A stretch of 64,000 nt of DNA from the NCBI GenBank assembly GCA_934045905.1, contig OW203764.1:20451685-20515684 (forward strand), given 5' to 3'. Shown one piece after another: positions 1 to 9,490 of the stretch; positions within the stretch are counted from its first letter, which is position 1; each line of letters opens with the position of its first letter. The DNA is from Leuctra nigra (Eukaryota > Arthropoda > Insecta > Plecoptera > Leuctridae). Position numbers and translations under genes: made by a program. The notes under the pieces were generated by a model. That model had not been told where the DNA came from. It was given only the letters and a program-made list of their open reading frames with translations, and searched no databases.

Positions 1-181
1 ATTTGCACTAGTTGCAAAGGAATAGGGAAGTCTAATGCAATTTTATTGCATTAAACTTGTTATTACGATGGCGAATATTTTGTTGCCATGGCAATAACAA
101 TGTGATGTCAATGTTAATTTAAAAACTTCTTCTTTACGACAACATTGCTTTGCCACCCACATTAAAATTCTTAGCTCATAG

Positions 182-229
182 TTTTGGTGGAGGTGCCATG
201 TCTAGGAAGGTAAGGCACCTCCACCAAAA
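182..229. repeat. Perfect 16-bp inverted repeat of the GGTGGAGGTGCC motif
   Basis: TTTTGGTGGAGGTGCC (182-197) is exactly complemented by GGCACCTCCACCAAAA (214-229) around a 16-base loop. It is the only site in the window where the dispersed GGTGGAGGTGCC motif forms a closed hairpin. Confidence 0.9.
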
Positions 230-481
230 ACAAAATAACATGCAGATGTGGAATTCACGTAAGAATGTGTATGTCTAAGAAACCCGCATTTTAAATAAAT
301 ATGAAAGTATCATGTTTAGGAAGATAAGACCAAACCTTTGACCCAAACAATTTAAATATGATCGGTTTAACTGAATAATTTTCAGACTCGAATATGTTAA
401 CTTATTATGGATTTTGACTTAGTATTTTCTTCTCAACAGAGAAGTGTCAAAATAAAGACCATCTTTTTATATCTATAGTAT

Positions 482-827
482 TTGAATGCCGGTCATCCGT
501 TGAAAAATAAAAATAGAACCATTTGGCCGATCAAAATAAAATTTTACATGGTCATTTGGACCAAAATTAAAAGTGTATTTGACTATTTTCAGACACATCT
601 GTCAACTTCAATATTAATAAACATGATAATACCGACATTTATGCTAGTTTTGAAAAAAAAATCGAATGTTTTCAAATAAATTCAAATGCAAAATAATCAC
701 TACACCCTTGACGCAAGTCTTCCTAGCTTTTCCAGTGTATATTATAATCAGCAACTTTCACACGCAGTTAATTCACATGCAATACGAGAGCTCGCTTATC
801 AACGCGTTCCACAGAGCGTTTTCCTCG
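482..827 (+). mobile_element. CTAG-T family repeat, copy with degenerate right end
   Basis: The middle part (GAACCATTTGGCCGATCAAA, then CCTTGACGCA) matches the copies at 16.3 and 55.7 kb. The right end reads GCTTATCAACGCGTTCCACA then GAGCGTTTTCCTCGT, a one-base variant of the CTAGT end seen at 2000 and 58622. The left boundary is not clear. Confidence 0.6.
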
Positions 828-984
828 TAAGTTAAATCTGATCTGTCAAAATTGTCTACCTATGACCACCAAATATTGTTGATGTAAACAAAAAAATTCG
901 TACAAGCTATGAATAGTCTCTACCAGGAAACTGTATAATACCAGAGGCAGTGGTCAAGGCAGGTAACTCTAATTCGAGCATATA

Positions 985-1165
985 TCTCACTCTTTCAGGC
1001 GTCGTCGTAAATTCCGGCGTTCTTGTACCCGGCGATGTTAGTTCGTGTCACGTGGGGGGGGGGGTCATCCCCCGGGATACCCCGCCCTCGCGAGTAACGA
1101 GGTAATCGACGGTCCTGCGTTCCCTGCGTTCCCTGATCGCTCGCCACGCAGCCTAGCGTGCACAA
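985..1165. other. GC-rich island in AT-rich intron
   Basis: A CpG-rich patch with an 11-base G run near 1054, CATCCCCCGGGATACCCCGC and the short tandem repeat CTGCGTTC. No frame resembles a known protein. The rest of 828-1384 shows nothing I recognise. Confidence 0.5.
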
Positions 1166-1384
1166 CACATACTGGTACTTAGAACTTCAGTCAATATGGA
1201 GACCTCGGAGATCAGATCTTGTTGCCAAATAGTGGGAATTGGAGACGGAAAATCTTGACTTATGTTGGCAATGTTAAAAAATTGTGATATTTTGTTAATA
1301 ATCGGCTGCCCAGATCTTGTTGAGATATATGCTTTAATCCATCCAATTTCAAAGCTATTAGCTAATTATTGTATAATATTTGAT

Positions 1385-2003
1385 TGAGCGAGCGAAGCGA
1401 GCGTCTCCTTTTGGCTCTTTTGGCGCGGACCTCTGTTTTTTTTGTTTTTTTTGTGTCTTTTCTGTTACCTGAGGGTATACAGGTCGGAGTTTTTCTTCGA
1501 TCGAGCTGAAATTTTGCACACATGTGGAGACAACCTTTTTTGTTTGCAGACCCTAATTTTTTTTAAATCCATTCATTAGTTAAAATTTAAATAAACATCT
1601 CCTGATAGGCTGAAAAATGAAAACGGTCTTCGATAATTCTGATCAAACTCATATTTTGCATGATCATTAAGACCAACATTCTTATTTTACAAAATTTCAT
1701 CCCAATCAGTTAAGAACGTATGAACTTATTGACATTTTTAATAGCTGTCAGATATGAAGTTTCGAAATGAATGTTTTCCAGTGCCAATTGAATTGAATCT
1801 TATTTGCTATATTTACCAGGGTTCATAGATGCTATTTTCAAGTATCGATGAAAAGCATACTTCTATGTTGATTGAGTGGATCATGCTATTTCAATTCAAT
1901 ATGGATTTATTTGTTTTCTGTGCGTTGTGTACGCATTTCCGGTTCGAGAATTTGCACGTATCCGTGCTCGCTCATCAACGCGTTACACTGAGCGTTTTCC
2001 TAG
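1385..2003 (+). mobile_element. CTAG-T family repeat, full-length copy (Helitron-like ends)
   Basis: The left end carries TGAGCGAGCGAAGCGAGCG then TCTCC, followed by a T-rich stretch and GAAATTTTGCACACATG. The right end carries CGTGCTCGCTCA, AACGC-loop-GCGTT and CTAG followed by T (2000-2004). GCTCGCTCA (1966-1974) is the reverse complement of TGAGCGAGC at the left end. A 3' hairpin and CTAG-T are Helitron-like; a 5' A-TC end was not confirmed. It has no coding capacity. Confidence 0.6.
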
Positions 2004-3162
2004 TAATATAAAATGATACATTTTAGATTAAATTTAGAAAAAAAATATACATATAAAAATATACTCCACGTGAGTCCAATTTTCAAAATGATTTCTTAAA
2101 TAGTAAAAATAAAATCAATATTTGCTAAACAATTTTTGCCAAAGATCTGAAGAACTCGAATCTGAGAATGAGCTACCCAAATTTTGATTAATAATTACCC
2201 AACGGGTACTTAAAACATCTAAAATATCTGAGAATTAACGACTAAATATTAAATTGTCAGGACGGATGACAGAAACCCGTGTTGAAATCTAGAACTTAAA
2301 TCGACAACATGTTGATCTAACATTCCCTACTAAATCCTCCTCCTAATTCTCTTCTAATCACTCTAGATTTGTCACTGCCTCTTCTCCTTCTCCTTCTACA
2401 CAACCAACCCCCGTAACAACGCCGCATTGATGTGTGGGTCCTGAACCTCGTAGCCATGATTCACTGGGCCGGGCGTCCCAGAGGTCAGATATTTCATCAT
2501 TACTGTTTCACTACTGTTCACATTCCCACCCTGCGTGAGCTCCACCATCCCCCCCCTCCCCCCTCTCCCATCGACTGCTACTGTAAAGTGGTCATTTTGA
2601 AGGATGGAGTACAACAATTTAGGGGTAGTAAATGGAAACGCATGAACTTCTACATGTCCCCTGTTTCATTTGTTGCTTGGGCTATAGAGTTATGTGTGAG
2701 TAGAAGGGGGAGGAGACTACGAGTTAGAAAAGCTATATAAACTAATCCCAACGGAGAACATTTGATGGTGAATTTATTTCTATGCCAGACTATCTAGAAC
2801 GTATAAGGGTGGCAAGTGATATGATGGAATGAAGGCGACCGCCAAACCAATCAGTACGAAGAAGAAATCGAATTATCGGAATTATATCAAAAGAAATAAG
2901 ATGAGAAGACCGATCGAGAAGATTTTATCGTCGCATCACTAATCTAGTTTAGCTTAGTATGTAACGTAATTTTGTGCTTTTACAGCTATGCAGTTTTGAT
3001 GTTATCTTGAAATATTATGGGTTTTACCAAACGCCAAGGTATTTTAAAGACGAGTTTTCAGATATCCAAACTCAAATTACATTCATTTATCTCAGTAAGG
3101 GCTCTAATTTTAAAAATATTGTCGTTTAAACACGTTTTAAAGAAAATACAAATTATCGTTCG
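2004..3162. other. AT-rich intronic sequence with one GC-rich patch
   Basis: Between the CTAG-T copy and the minisatellite I see no exon. The patch at 2430-2580 contains C-runs near 2549-2569 and open frames on both strands that resemble nothing known. Confidence 0.5.
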
Positions 3163-3692
3163 AAGTAGTATGTGAGCCAGCTTGGCACTTATGCATGCAA
3201 GTAGTATGTGAGCCAGCTTGGCACTATGCATGCAAGTAGTATGTGAGCCACCTTGGCACTATGCATGTAAGTAGTATGTGAGCCATCTTGGCACTATGCA
3301 TGTAAGTAGTATGTGAGCCAGCTTGGCACTTATGCATGCAAGTAGTATGTGAGCCAGCTTGTCACTATGCATGCAAGTAGTATGTGAGCCAGCTTGGCAC
3401 TATGCATGTTAGTAGTATGTGAGCCAGCTTGGCACTATGAATGTAAGTAGTAGGTATGTGAGCCAGCTTGGCACTATGCATGTAAGTAGTATGTGAGCCA
3501 GCTTGGCACTTTGCATGTTAGTAGTATGTGAGCCAGCTTGGCACTATGCATGTAAGTAGTAGGTATGTGAGCCAGCTTGGCACTATGCATGTAAGTAGTA
3601 GGTATGTGAGCCAGCTTGGCACTATGCATGCAAGTAGTATGTGAGCCAGCTTGGCACTATGCATGCAAGTAGTATGTGAGCCAGCTTGGCAC
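3163..3692. repeat. 35-bp minisatellite, 15 copies, next to an acj6 splice donor
   Basis: Fifteen head-to-tail copies of a unit built on GTGAGCCAGCTTGGCAC followed by TATGCATGC or TATGCATGT and AAGTAGTAT. Most units are 35 bp; three carry a 4-bp insertion making TAGTAGGTATG. The array ends 40 bp from the 180-nt acj6 exon, so it lies at the start of the downstream intron. Confidence 0.97.
3192..3667 (-). promoter_or_regulatory. Cluster of six UGCAUG (Rbfox-type) motifs in the intron transcript
   Basis: TGCATGCA occurs at 3192-3199, 3227-3234, 3333-3340, 3368-3375, 3625-3632 and 3660-3667, giving UGCAUG on the transcribed minus strand. The nearest begins 65 nt after the splice donor of the 180-nt exon and the next at about 100 nt. 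Rbfox proteins bind UGCAUG, and sites just downstream of an exon usually favour its inclusion. The motifs are plainly present; their use is inferred. Confidence 0.5.
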
Positions 3693-3731
3693 AAAGTGTG
3701 CCGTGAACAAGTATAGATGTCGCCACTGTAC

Positions 3732-3911
3732 CTGGTGTTGCCGGGAGTTGGGCGCCCCGTGTGGCGCCCCCATGCCGTGATGATACATCATGTCGTGCTT
3801 GAGAGGTGGGAGGCCAGAGCTGGGATTGCTCTGGTGTTTGCCGATGTCCACAGCTGCCAGAGCCTCTGCCCGACTGAGGAGACCGTCATTGAGGCCACCG
3901 AATATGTCACC
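3732..3911 (-). CDS. acj6: acj6 180-nt exon with second half of the POU-IV box
   Basis: This exon encodes 60 residues starting GDIFGGLNDGLLSRAEALAA and continuing VDIGKHQ, then KHDMMYHHGMG and ending RQHQ. LSRAEALAAVDI is the diagnostic core of the POU-IV box, shared with vertebrate Brn-3 (LARAEALAAVDI); KHDMMYHH matches the histidine/methionine-rich segment that follows it in insect Acj6. The acceptor is TTTCCTTTCTACAG (3912 upwards) with a branch-like CTTAAC about 33 nt before it at 3942-3947. The donor is CAG followed by GTACAG (3731 downwards). Both borders are phase 0. The DNA-binding POU-specific and homeodomain exons are not in 1-3731, so they must lie outside the window. A 35-bp minisatellite begins 40 nt beyond the donor. 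Confidence 0.94.
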
Positions 3912-4331
3912 CTGTAGAAAGGAAACATCAAACTGTTGGCTGTTAAGGCTGTTTTTCAAATGAGAATAGGGATAGGAAAATGATCCGAAATGGGATTTTA
4001 AATCACAACATAAGGAACCTAGCTTGGTATGCATAGTAGGAATTGTGTGTTAGCAATGTAAAGCTAGGAAATAAAAAAAATGCCCAGCTGAAACCTAACA
4101 TGAAAGCTAATTTCTATTATACAAGTAATTGTGTGTAGTTATTTATGCTACACGTGTATATTTTCATCACTAAATTAGGAAAAAAACTTTATAATTGTTA
4201 CTACCTACTAGGACATAGAAACACACATATCATTTGTAAGGCATGTTTCAAATAAAATGTATTGTTTTGATTTTAAATTATAAAAAGTTATATTGTAAAA
4301 CAATTCTATAGAGCCGGTTTAAAGAGTTAAT

Positions 4332-4423
4332 GGTCGGTGACAGGCAAAGATGAACTGACTCTAGCATGGGCCAGCCTTTGCCTGGCAATGATAAACTGGG
4401 TTCATCTTTACCTGTCCCCGACC
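4332..4423. mobile_element. 92-bp hairpin MITE, copy 1
   Basis: The left arm GGTCGGTGACAGGCAAAGAT with GA is complemented by TCATCTTTACCTGTCCCCGA with CC at the right end. The same arms occur at 46368-46454. The element has no coding room. No clear target-site duplication is seen. Confidence 0.75.
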
Positions 4424-5240
4424 GAAAGACTTGATTGGCATGGCAAACCAGTAACATACTTAGAAAGACTACTAAATAACTGTTAAACTTAACCAGGTAC
4501 TGATTAAACAGAGCATTGAGACCACCCCTAAGAAGTACTTGTATTAATACAAATCTACTGATGATAGGAAAAGACAGTGATTAAATATGATAGAAGGCAA
4601 ATGTGAGTGAACGAGAACCAAAACTTGAATACGCTTTTTCCTCGGGCTATTGGTGTAATGAAAGTCATACTCTGTTACGACAATTTATTTGTCTTTAAAG
4701 TAGCTTGGTTTGTTCAATTGGTTTGTTGGTTTATTATTTTGACCTTGTGAGTTGCAATAGTTATAAAAATCGATTAGGCGTGCCATCATTATTATTATAG
4801 AAAAACAAATAGATTTAGATACTTATTTGAATTTGATAATAAAAATCCTTCGTATACGATTAGCCCATAATGCATTATTAATTAAATATCTACTTAAAGA
4901 TCGAGTTTGAAAAGTATAGAAAAACTTTGTCTTTATCTTATGAATGCCGATAGTTTACCAATGAGAGTTCAACTAGAAAACTAGGAAAAGTTTCAGTGAG
5001 TTAATTTGAAGAAAATATCAGTTATACATCTTTGTTTGATTCACTTGATGAAGGTTCTTCCTCCAAGTAATACGAAATGTTTTGCTATAGAATGTCTGAG
5101 TTCTAAGTAAAGTAAATAAGGAATTTGAAAGAATTGTACAGCTGAATCAAATATGTCATGCTGTCAAAATTGCCCTATCAAAAAGAAAATGTATGAAAAT
5201 GTTTGATTTTTGAGTGACAAGACGGCCTTGTACATACCGG

Positions 5241-5275
5241 TACTCGCTCATCAACGCGTTACACATAGCGTTTTA
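5241..5275 (+). mobile_element. Terminal fragment of the CTAG-T repeat family
   Basis: TACTCGCTCATCAACGCGTT followed by ACACATAGCGTTTTAC matches the right ends at 1966-2003 and 58588-58625, with two changes and a lost CTAG. The sequence to its left does not match the longer copies. Confidence 0.6.
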
Positions 5276-6389
5276 CTTTTAAATCAAATAATACAGCCGA
5301 TTACAGTAGAGGTCGTGATTTGGTTATACAATCACATTTCACCATTACCCTAATTCCACTCCACTTCGTCCTTTATAAAATATTGACATCGAAAACATGT
5401 TTTCGAAACCCAGTACATCTAGAACGAATGCCTGGTATAAGATTCATAACAACCTCCCCATGAGTACAATGATCTCTGTTTGCTCACATGTATTTTAGAT
5501 TGACTCGTGGTCTTATTCTTTTTCCCATGATTGCTCAAAGTGTAGCTTACGCTGCCGCCGACATGAATAATAGTTGCAAGGACTCGTCTATAGTCGAGCT
5601 AACCAGAAGCCACGCCTTCTATGAAAACCTAATAAGTTACTTAGTCAATTATTTATGAACTTGTCCCACCCTCTCTTGCTAAGCGTACCGAAGTCCAGTC
5701 ATGTTCATGCAAAAGTGTCATACGTATTACAAGAGTCAAGTGTAATTTATAACACTTACAATTATCATGCTTTCGGATTATCATGATGATAATTGAGGCT
5801 GTTGCTAATTACTAAGAATAACGATGTACCGAAGAGAAAGATTGCATATTATTCACAATTCACAAATGGTGGCAGATGTGGGATACAATTTTAGGACTTA
5901 TAGGATAACTTCGTCTGAGCAAACTATTTTAGAATTAAATATTTATACAGACATAAAATAGTTTTTGAGCCTTATATCACTATTTTTTAGGGCAAGAGAT
6001 TTCGATGTTTTGTAGATAAACAAAAATGAATACTGTACAACAGTTCCTAAAAATACAGACTGTCTTATTTCGTACGTGATTGATTAATGATTAATTATAA
6101 AGACGCTAGTATTTTATGCGATTAAATTTTATTTTATTTTCTTCAATTACAAATGGTGACCGTGATGGATTAAAATTGTTGAATGTACATGATCGATATT
6201 TTTTAAAAGTTAATTGGAAATATTTTGTCGACTGACTTTAGTCAAATGTAAACGCTCGCTTCTCTCACGTACTGAACAATTAGATTCACGATGAGATCCC
6301 ACAGCATTCATCCTCAGAAACCCGTGGACCACTGAATAGCGAACAATTCAGGGAATTGTAAATCTGTTACCCTTTAGCTTTAACAACTC

Positions 6390-6515
6390 TCCTGCATCAT
6401 CCGGGATTCGAACTCTTTCATCTTCTACCAAAACCGTTGTGTCAAAGCCCCGTCTGTGCAAACATACCGACATAGTTGACACTTTCAAGTGCCAGGTTCG
6501 ACTCCCTGGCGAGGG
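6390..6515. repeat. tRNA-like sequence with two opposed B-box motifs
   Basis: GGTTCGACTCC lies on the plus strand inside CCAGG/CCTGG arms near 6495, like a T-arm. GTTCGAATCCC lies on the minus strand near 6405. Neither side folds into a full tRNA by eye, so these look like SINE or tRNA-pseudogene remnants. Confidence 0.35.
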
Positions 6516-6702
6516 CAGGCAGATTGTATATATATATCTCGAGGAGACGTATAAATATTGAGGAATCGGGGGAGTAGACGGCGACTTCCCTCGGTAGCTC
6601 TTCACTTCGAACACACATAAGAGAGAAACGGAGAAGCATTTCATTTTACTAAATCAAGTGACTTAGACCACCTGATCCAGACGAAGGCCGATGGAGAGAA
6701 AA

Positions 6703-6720
6703 GCACGGCACCTCCACCAC
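6703..6720 (-). repeat. GGTGGAGGTGCC motif, single
   Basis: GGCACCTCCACCACTTAGTG lies in this area, a minus-strand copy of the dispersed motif. I found no second motif near it. The remainder of 6.7-9.4 kb shows AT-rich intron with no recognised feature. Confidence 0.7.
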
Positions 6721-9433
6721 TTAGTGGAGAGAATTTGTGTTCTTTATTAATGAAATAAATTCATTGCAATAATCTGAACTGAATAATAAGTTGGAGTTAA
6801 TTCAGTATTTCATTTGTCGGATTTGATATAAAATTTCCAATTTTTTGCACACGTATATAATCAAAAATTATTGTTTTTAATTATTGGGCGTCCCTTTGAC
6901 ACATTAATTAGCAAGAATGCTTATTACTGAACATTTAAAACGGGGGGAGGGGGGGTTGTGTATTCTTTTTTTTCATACACATATTTTAAATTTTATTTTT
7001 ATTTAATTTTTTTTTGCATACTTTATAGATTATTTTCTAATACAGACGTGTTGTAAATGTTAGTTGAACTATTTGATAATCAAAATTACTCCATAGCTTC
7101 CTGAAAGTTAGCATGGACAAACATGGACAAACGATCCATTTTTTAGTTTCTTTTGCTACATTCTTCAGTAAAAAAATAGGTATGTCACTAAAGTGTTTAA
7201 GCCAACAAGTCAAGTGCAGTACATGGCAATTACTTCATAAAAAACACAAGTATGTGTTATTTACATTGTATCTGCTACTAGATGAAAGTGCACTGCGGCA
7301 TTGCTTAGGAAGTTGTAACAAGTGAATCTATTTGGTAAATATAAATAAAAATAAAAAGGATCAATTAATAAAATAAAGTTAATTAAATAAGAATGTAACT
7401 TTAAGACAATTCCATTTTATCTGTTTATCTACATTGCCAGGCTGTAATGACAAAATATAATATAAAGTTATTACAGCTTTCAGTAAAGATGTGCTTTATT
7501 ATACTAAGATTTTAGAAACTACAAACACCAATTTTCAAAATGATAAATGCGAGAGGCGTCAGACAAATTGTAGCTATTTAGTCAAATGAAAAGTAGATTC
7601 TATTATGTTAAGGGGTAAGTAATAATAACCGAGTTGTAAATTCCGCCCCCCGACGACCGCGGGAAAGGGGATGAAATTATGAGATGGCAGACTCATTATC
7701 TCATGTCTGACTTATTATCATATGCTTTAATTCAAGGCTGGATTCTGCCACGAGGATGGGGAAACATTTTTATTGCTCTTTGAGAATTAGTCTAAAAGTT
7801 TACTCCATGGAAATTACATTTTTATTTCGTTTAACTTGGCATCAAATGTTTTCTAAGTGTTATTAAGGATTCGGGATACATTTAACGACCAGTGAGCTAT
7901 GATGTTGCTAACTTGGTGTTTATATTAAATTCTTAAACCGAACCGTCTGAGCACATTTATTCTGAATTGACTGCATTAAATATACAACATATACTGTATC
8001 AAAATAAATAAGAATTTATTATTCACTCTCATGAAATATACATATGTTTACATTTTCAATCAGAATTGATGCTTAAAACTCAGTTAGTGTATTGGCATGT
8101 GGATGAATAGGCAAAGTTAAGTTATTTCAACATTTAATAATAGATTTAAAGGTACTTAAATTTCGATTAATGTTGACTAAATCTCACCAAATGTTCAGAG
8201 CAACATTGAATTTTCACTTTACAAAAGTTTTTCTGTTACAACGCCGGTATACAAAAAAAAAATCCCATCCGTTTTCGTCAAACAATATTTTCCACGATTT
8301 TTCCACTACACCTTTTGTATGTTTATCCGATATTGCTACACTCCCTTTAAATCCCACCATAAATAAATAACAAGAATTTAAAATATTTATAAAGATGGGA
8401 AGTCGGAAAGTTTCTTCTATATCCACCCCAGCGAGTATTGCGTTACCTTTACCTATCCCCGTCGATAACTCGGAAATATGGCACCTGCGAGGGTATTTCT
8501 CCAACATCGAACACCCTCACACGTTAGCACTATGATATTTGAAGTCGACATGTTTCGTATAGGTACATGGACTAGGTATATTCGATGTTTCCCCTCTCAA
8601 CCCGTCTAAGTTATTGAGCTGAGCACAGAATCGATGGCGAGAGCGGCCGGGGTAAGTTGGAAAGTCAGCCCCCACTCGAGTACTAAGCAAACACGTTCGT
8701 ATACCTCGTGTTAGGTTATACAGAAGTCTGACACAGTGTTTCTTAGTGACTCCAAGCTTTAGTTCATGTGTCATAACTCATAACACAGGAGAAGATATTA
8801 CGTGACACGTGTCTTTGGTTAGGCGCCTTATAGTGTGTGACGTATATACCAGGCTTTAAAGCGGGTGGAATAAAGCCTTGCGTTTATGAAAAGAATTTGA
8901 AAGATAAATGACGATATCAGTTTTCCCCTTATACAATTTCTTGAAAATTAATAGACTTACTTACCTAATATTCATAACACAAATTGTTTAATATTACAAA
9001 TAAGATTTTGTTTGGTAAGTCATGCCAGACGTTGCTGGTTCGTGCCCTGGATCTGCTAATTTTTTATAATTATTAAATCGCTTCATTTTATTTTGACTCC
9101 ACTCGCAGTATTTAAAAAAATGTATTTAAAATCGGTGCCATTAATTTTTGTATTGATCCTGTTACGAAATATCAAACGAACGAGAACTATGAATTTAACA
9201 CTATTTGACATGCTTCTTTCCTGTACCTCTGGTAATCCCCCCCCCCTCCCCCCTGCAAGAGCTCTACACGCTTATGAATTCAGGATGAATCAGGAGCAGG
9301 AACCTACATCCTGGATGGCGTCTGGACGTGGGTGAAATATTTATGAGCCAGGTTTGTCGGAACACGACGTAAGCATAAACAACACGATGCTGGAAAACCC
9401 TGTCACTTGAGAATAGAATGAAGTTTTACGTAC

Positions 9434-9490
9434 ATTATGTCTTGGTGACCAGGAGTTGCACATTATGGACGCATCTTCTAGGATTCGACT
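9434..9490 (-). CDS. acj6: acj6 57-nt exon inside the POU-IV box region
   Basis: This short exon encodes 19 residues, including ILEDASIMCNSW. In insect Acj6 the related segment SRLLEDASLLCNSWSARQ lies between MPNPS and GDIFAGINDG. The acceptor is a good pyrimidine tract ending TTCTGATTTCAG (9491 upwards) and the donor is GTACGT (9433 downwards). Both borders are phase 0, so including or skipping the exon keeps the frame with the exons at 26315-26455 and 3732-3911. In vertebrate POU4F proteins the POU-IV box is continuous, so this exon would split it. Drosophila acj6 is known to be alternatively spliced in this region. The fly protein as I remember it has about 11 more residues before SRLLED; I could not find an exon for them here. 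Confidence 0.88.

Larger units (their letters stand above)
1..3731 (-). other. acj6: acj6 intron downstream of the 180-nt exon (partial)
   Basis: Sequence after the donor at 3731 continues to the window edge without a recognisable POU-domain exon, so I read it as intron. It contains the 35-bp minisatellite, two copies of the CTAG-T repeat family, a perfect inverted repeat at 182-229 and two GC-rich patches (985-1165 and 2430-2580). The reading frames in those patches do not resemble Acj6. Confidence 0.75.
3912..9433 (-). other. acj6: acj6 intron between the 57-nt exon and the 180-nt exon
   Basis: This intron of about 5.5 kb runs from donor GTACGT (9433) to acceptor CTACAG (3912). It holds a hairpin MITE (4332-4423), a terminal fragment of the CTAG-T family (5241-5275), a tRNA-like patch near 6.4 kb and a single GGCACCTCCACC motif at 6709. 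The rest is AT-rich sequence without visible coding potential. A GCATG motif on the transcript strand lies about 220 nt after the donor of the 57-nt exon. Confidence 0.85.

Noticed and set aside
2396..2740. Further acj6 exon in the GC-rich patch
   Set aside because: Translations on both strands show none of the conserved Acj6 residues, and I found no matching acceptor/donor pair.
3657..4034. 125-codon single-exon gene on the minus strand
   Set aside because: Only 3732-3911 is coding-like; splice signals bound it, and the rest of the frame is intron and minisatellite.
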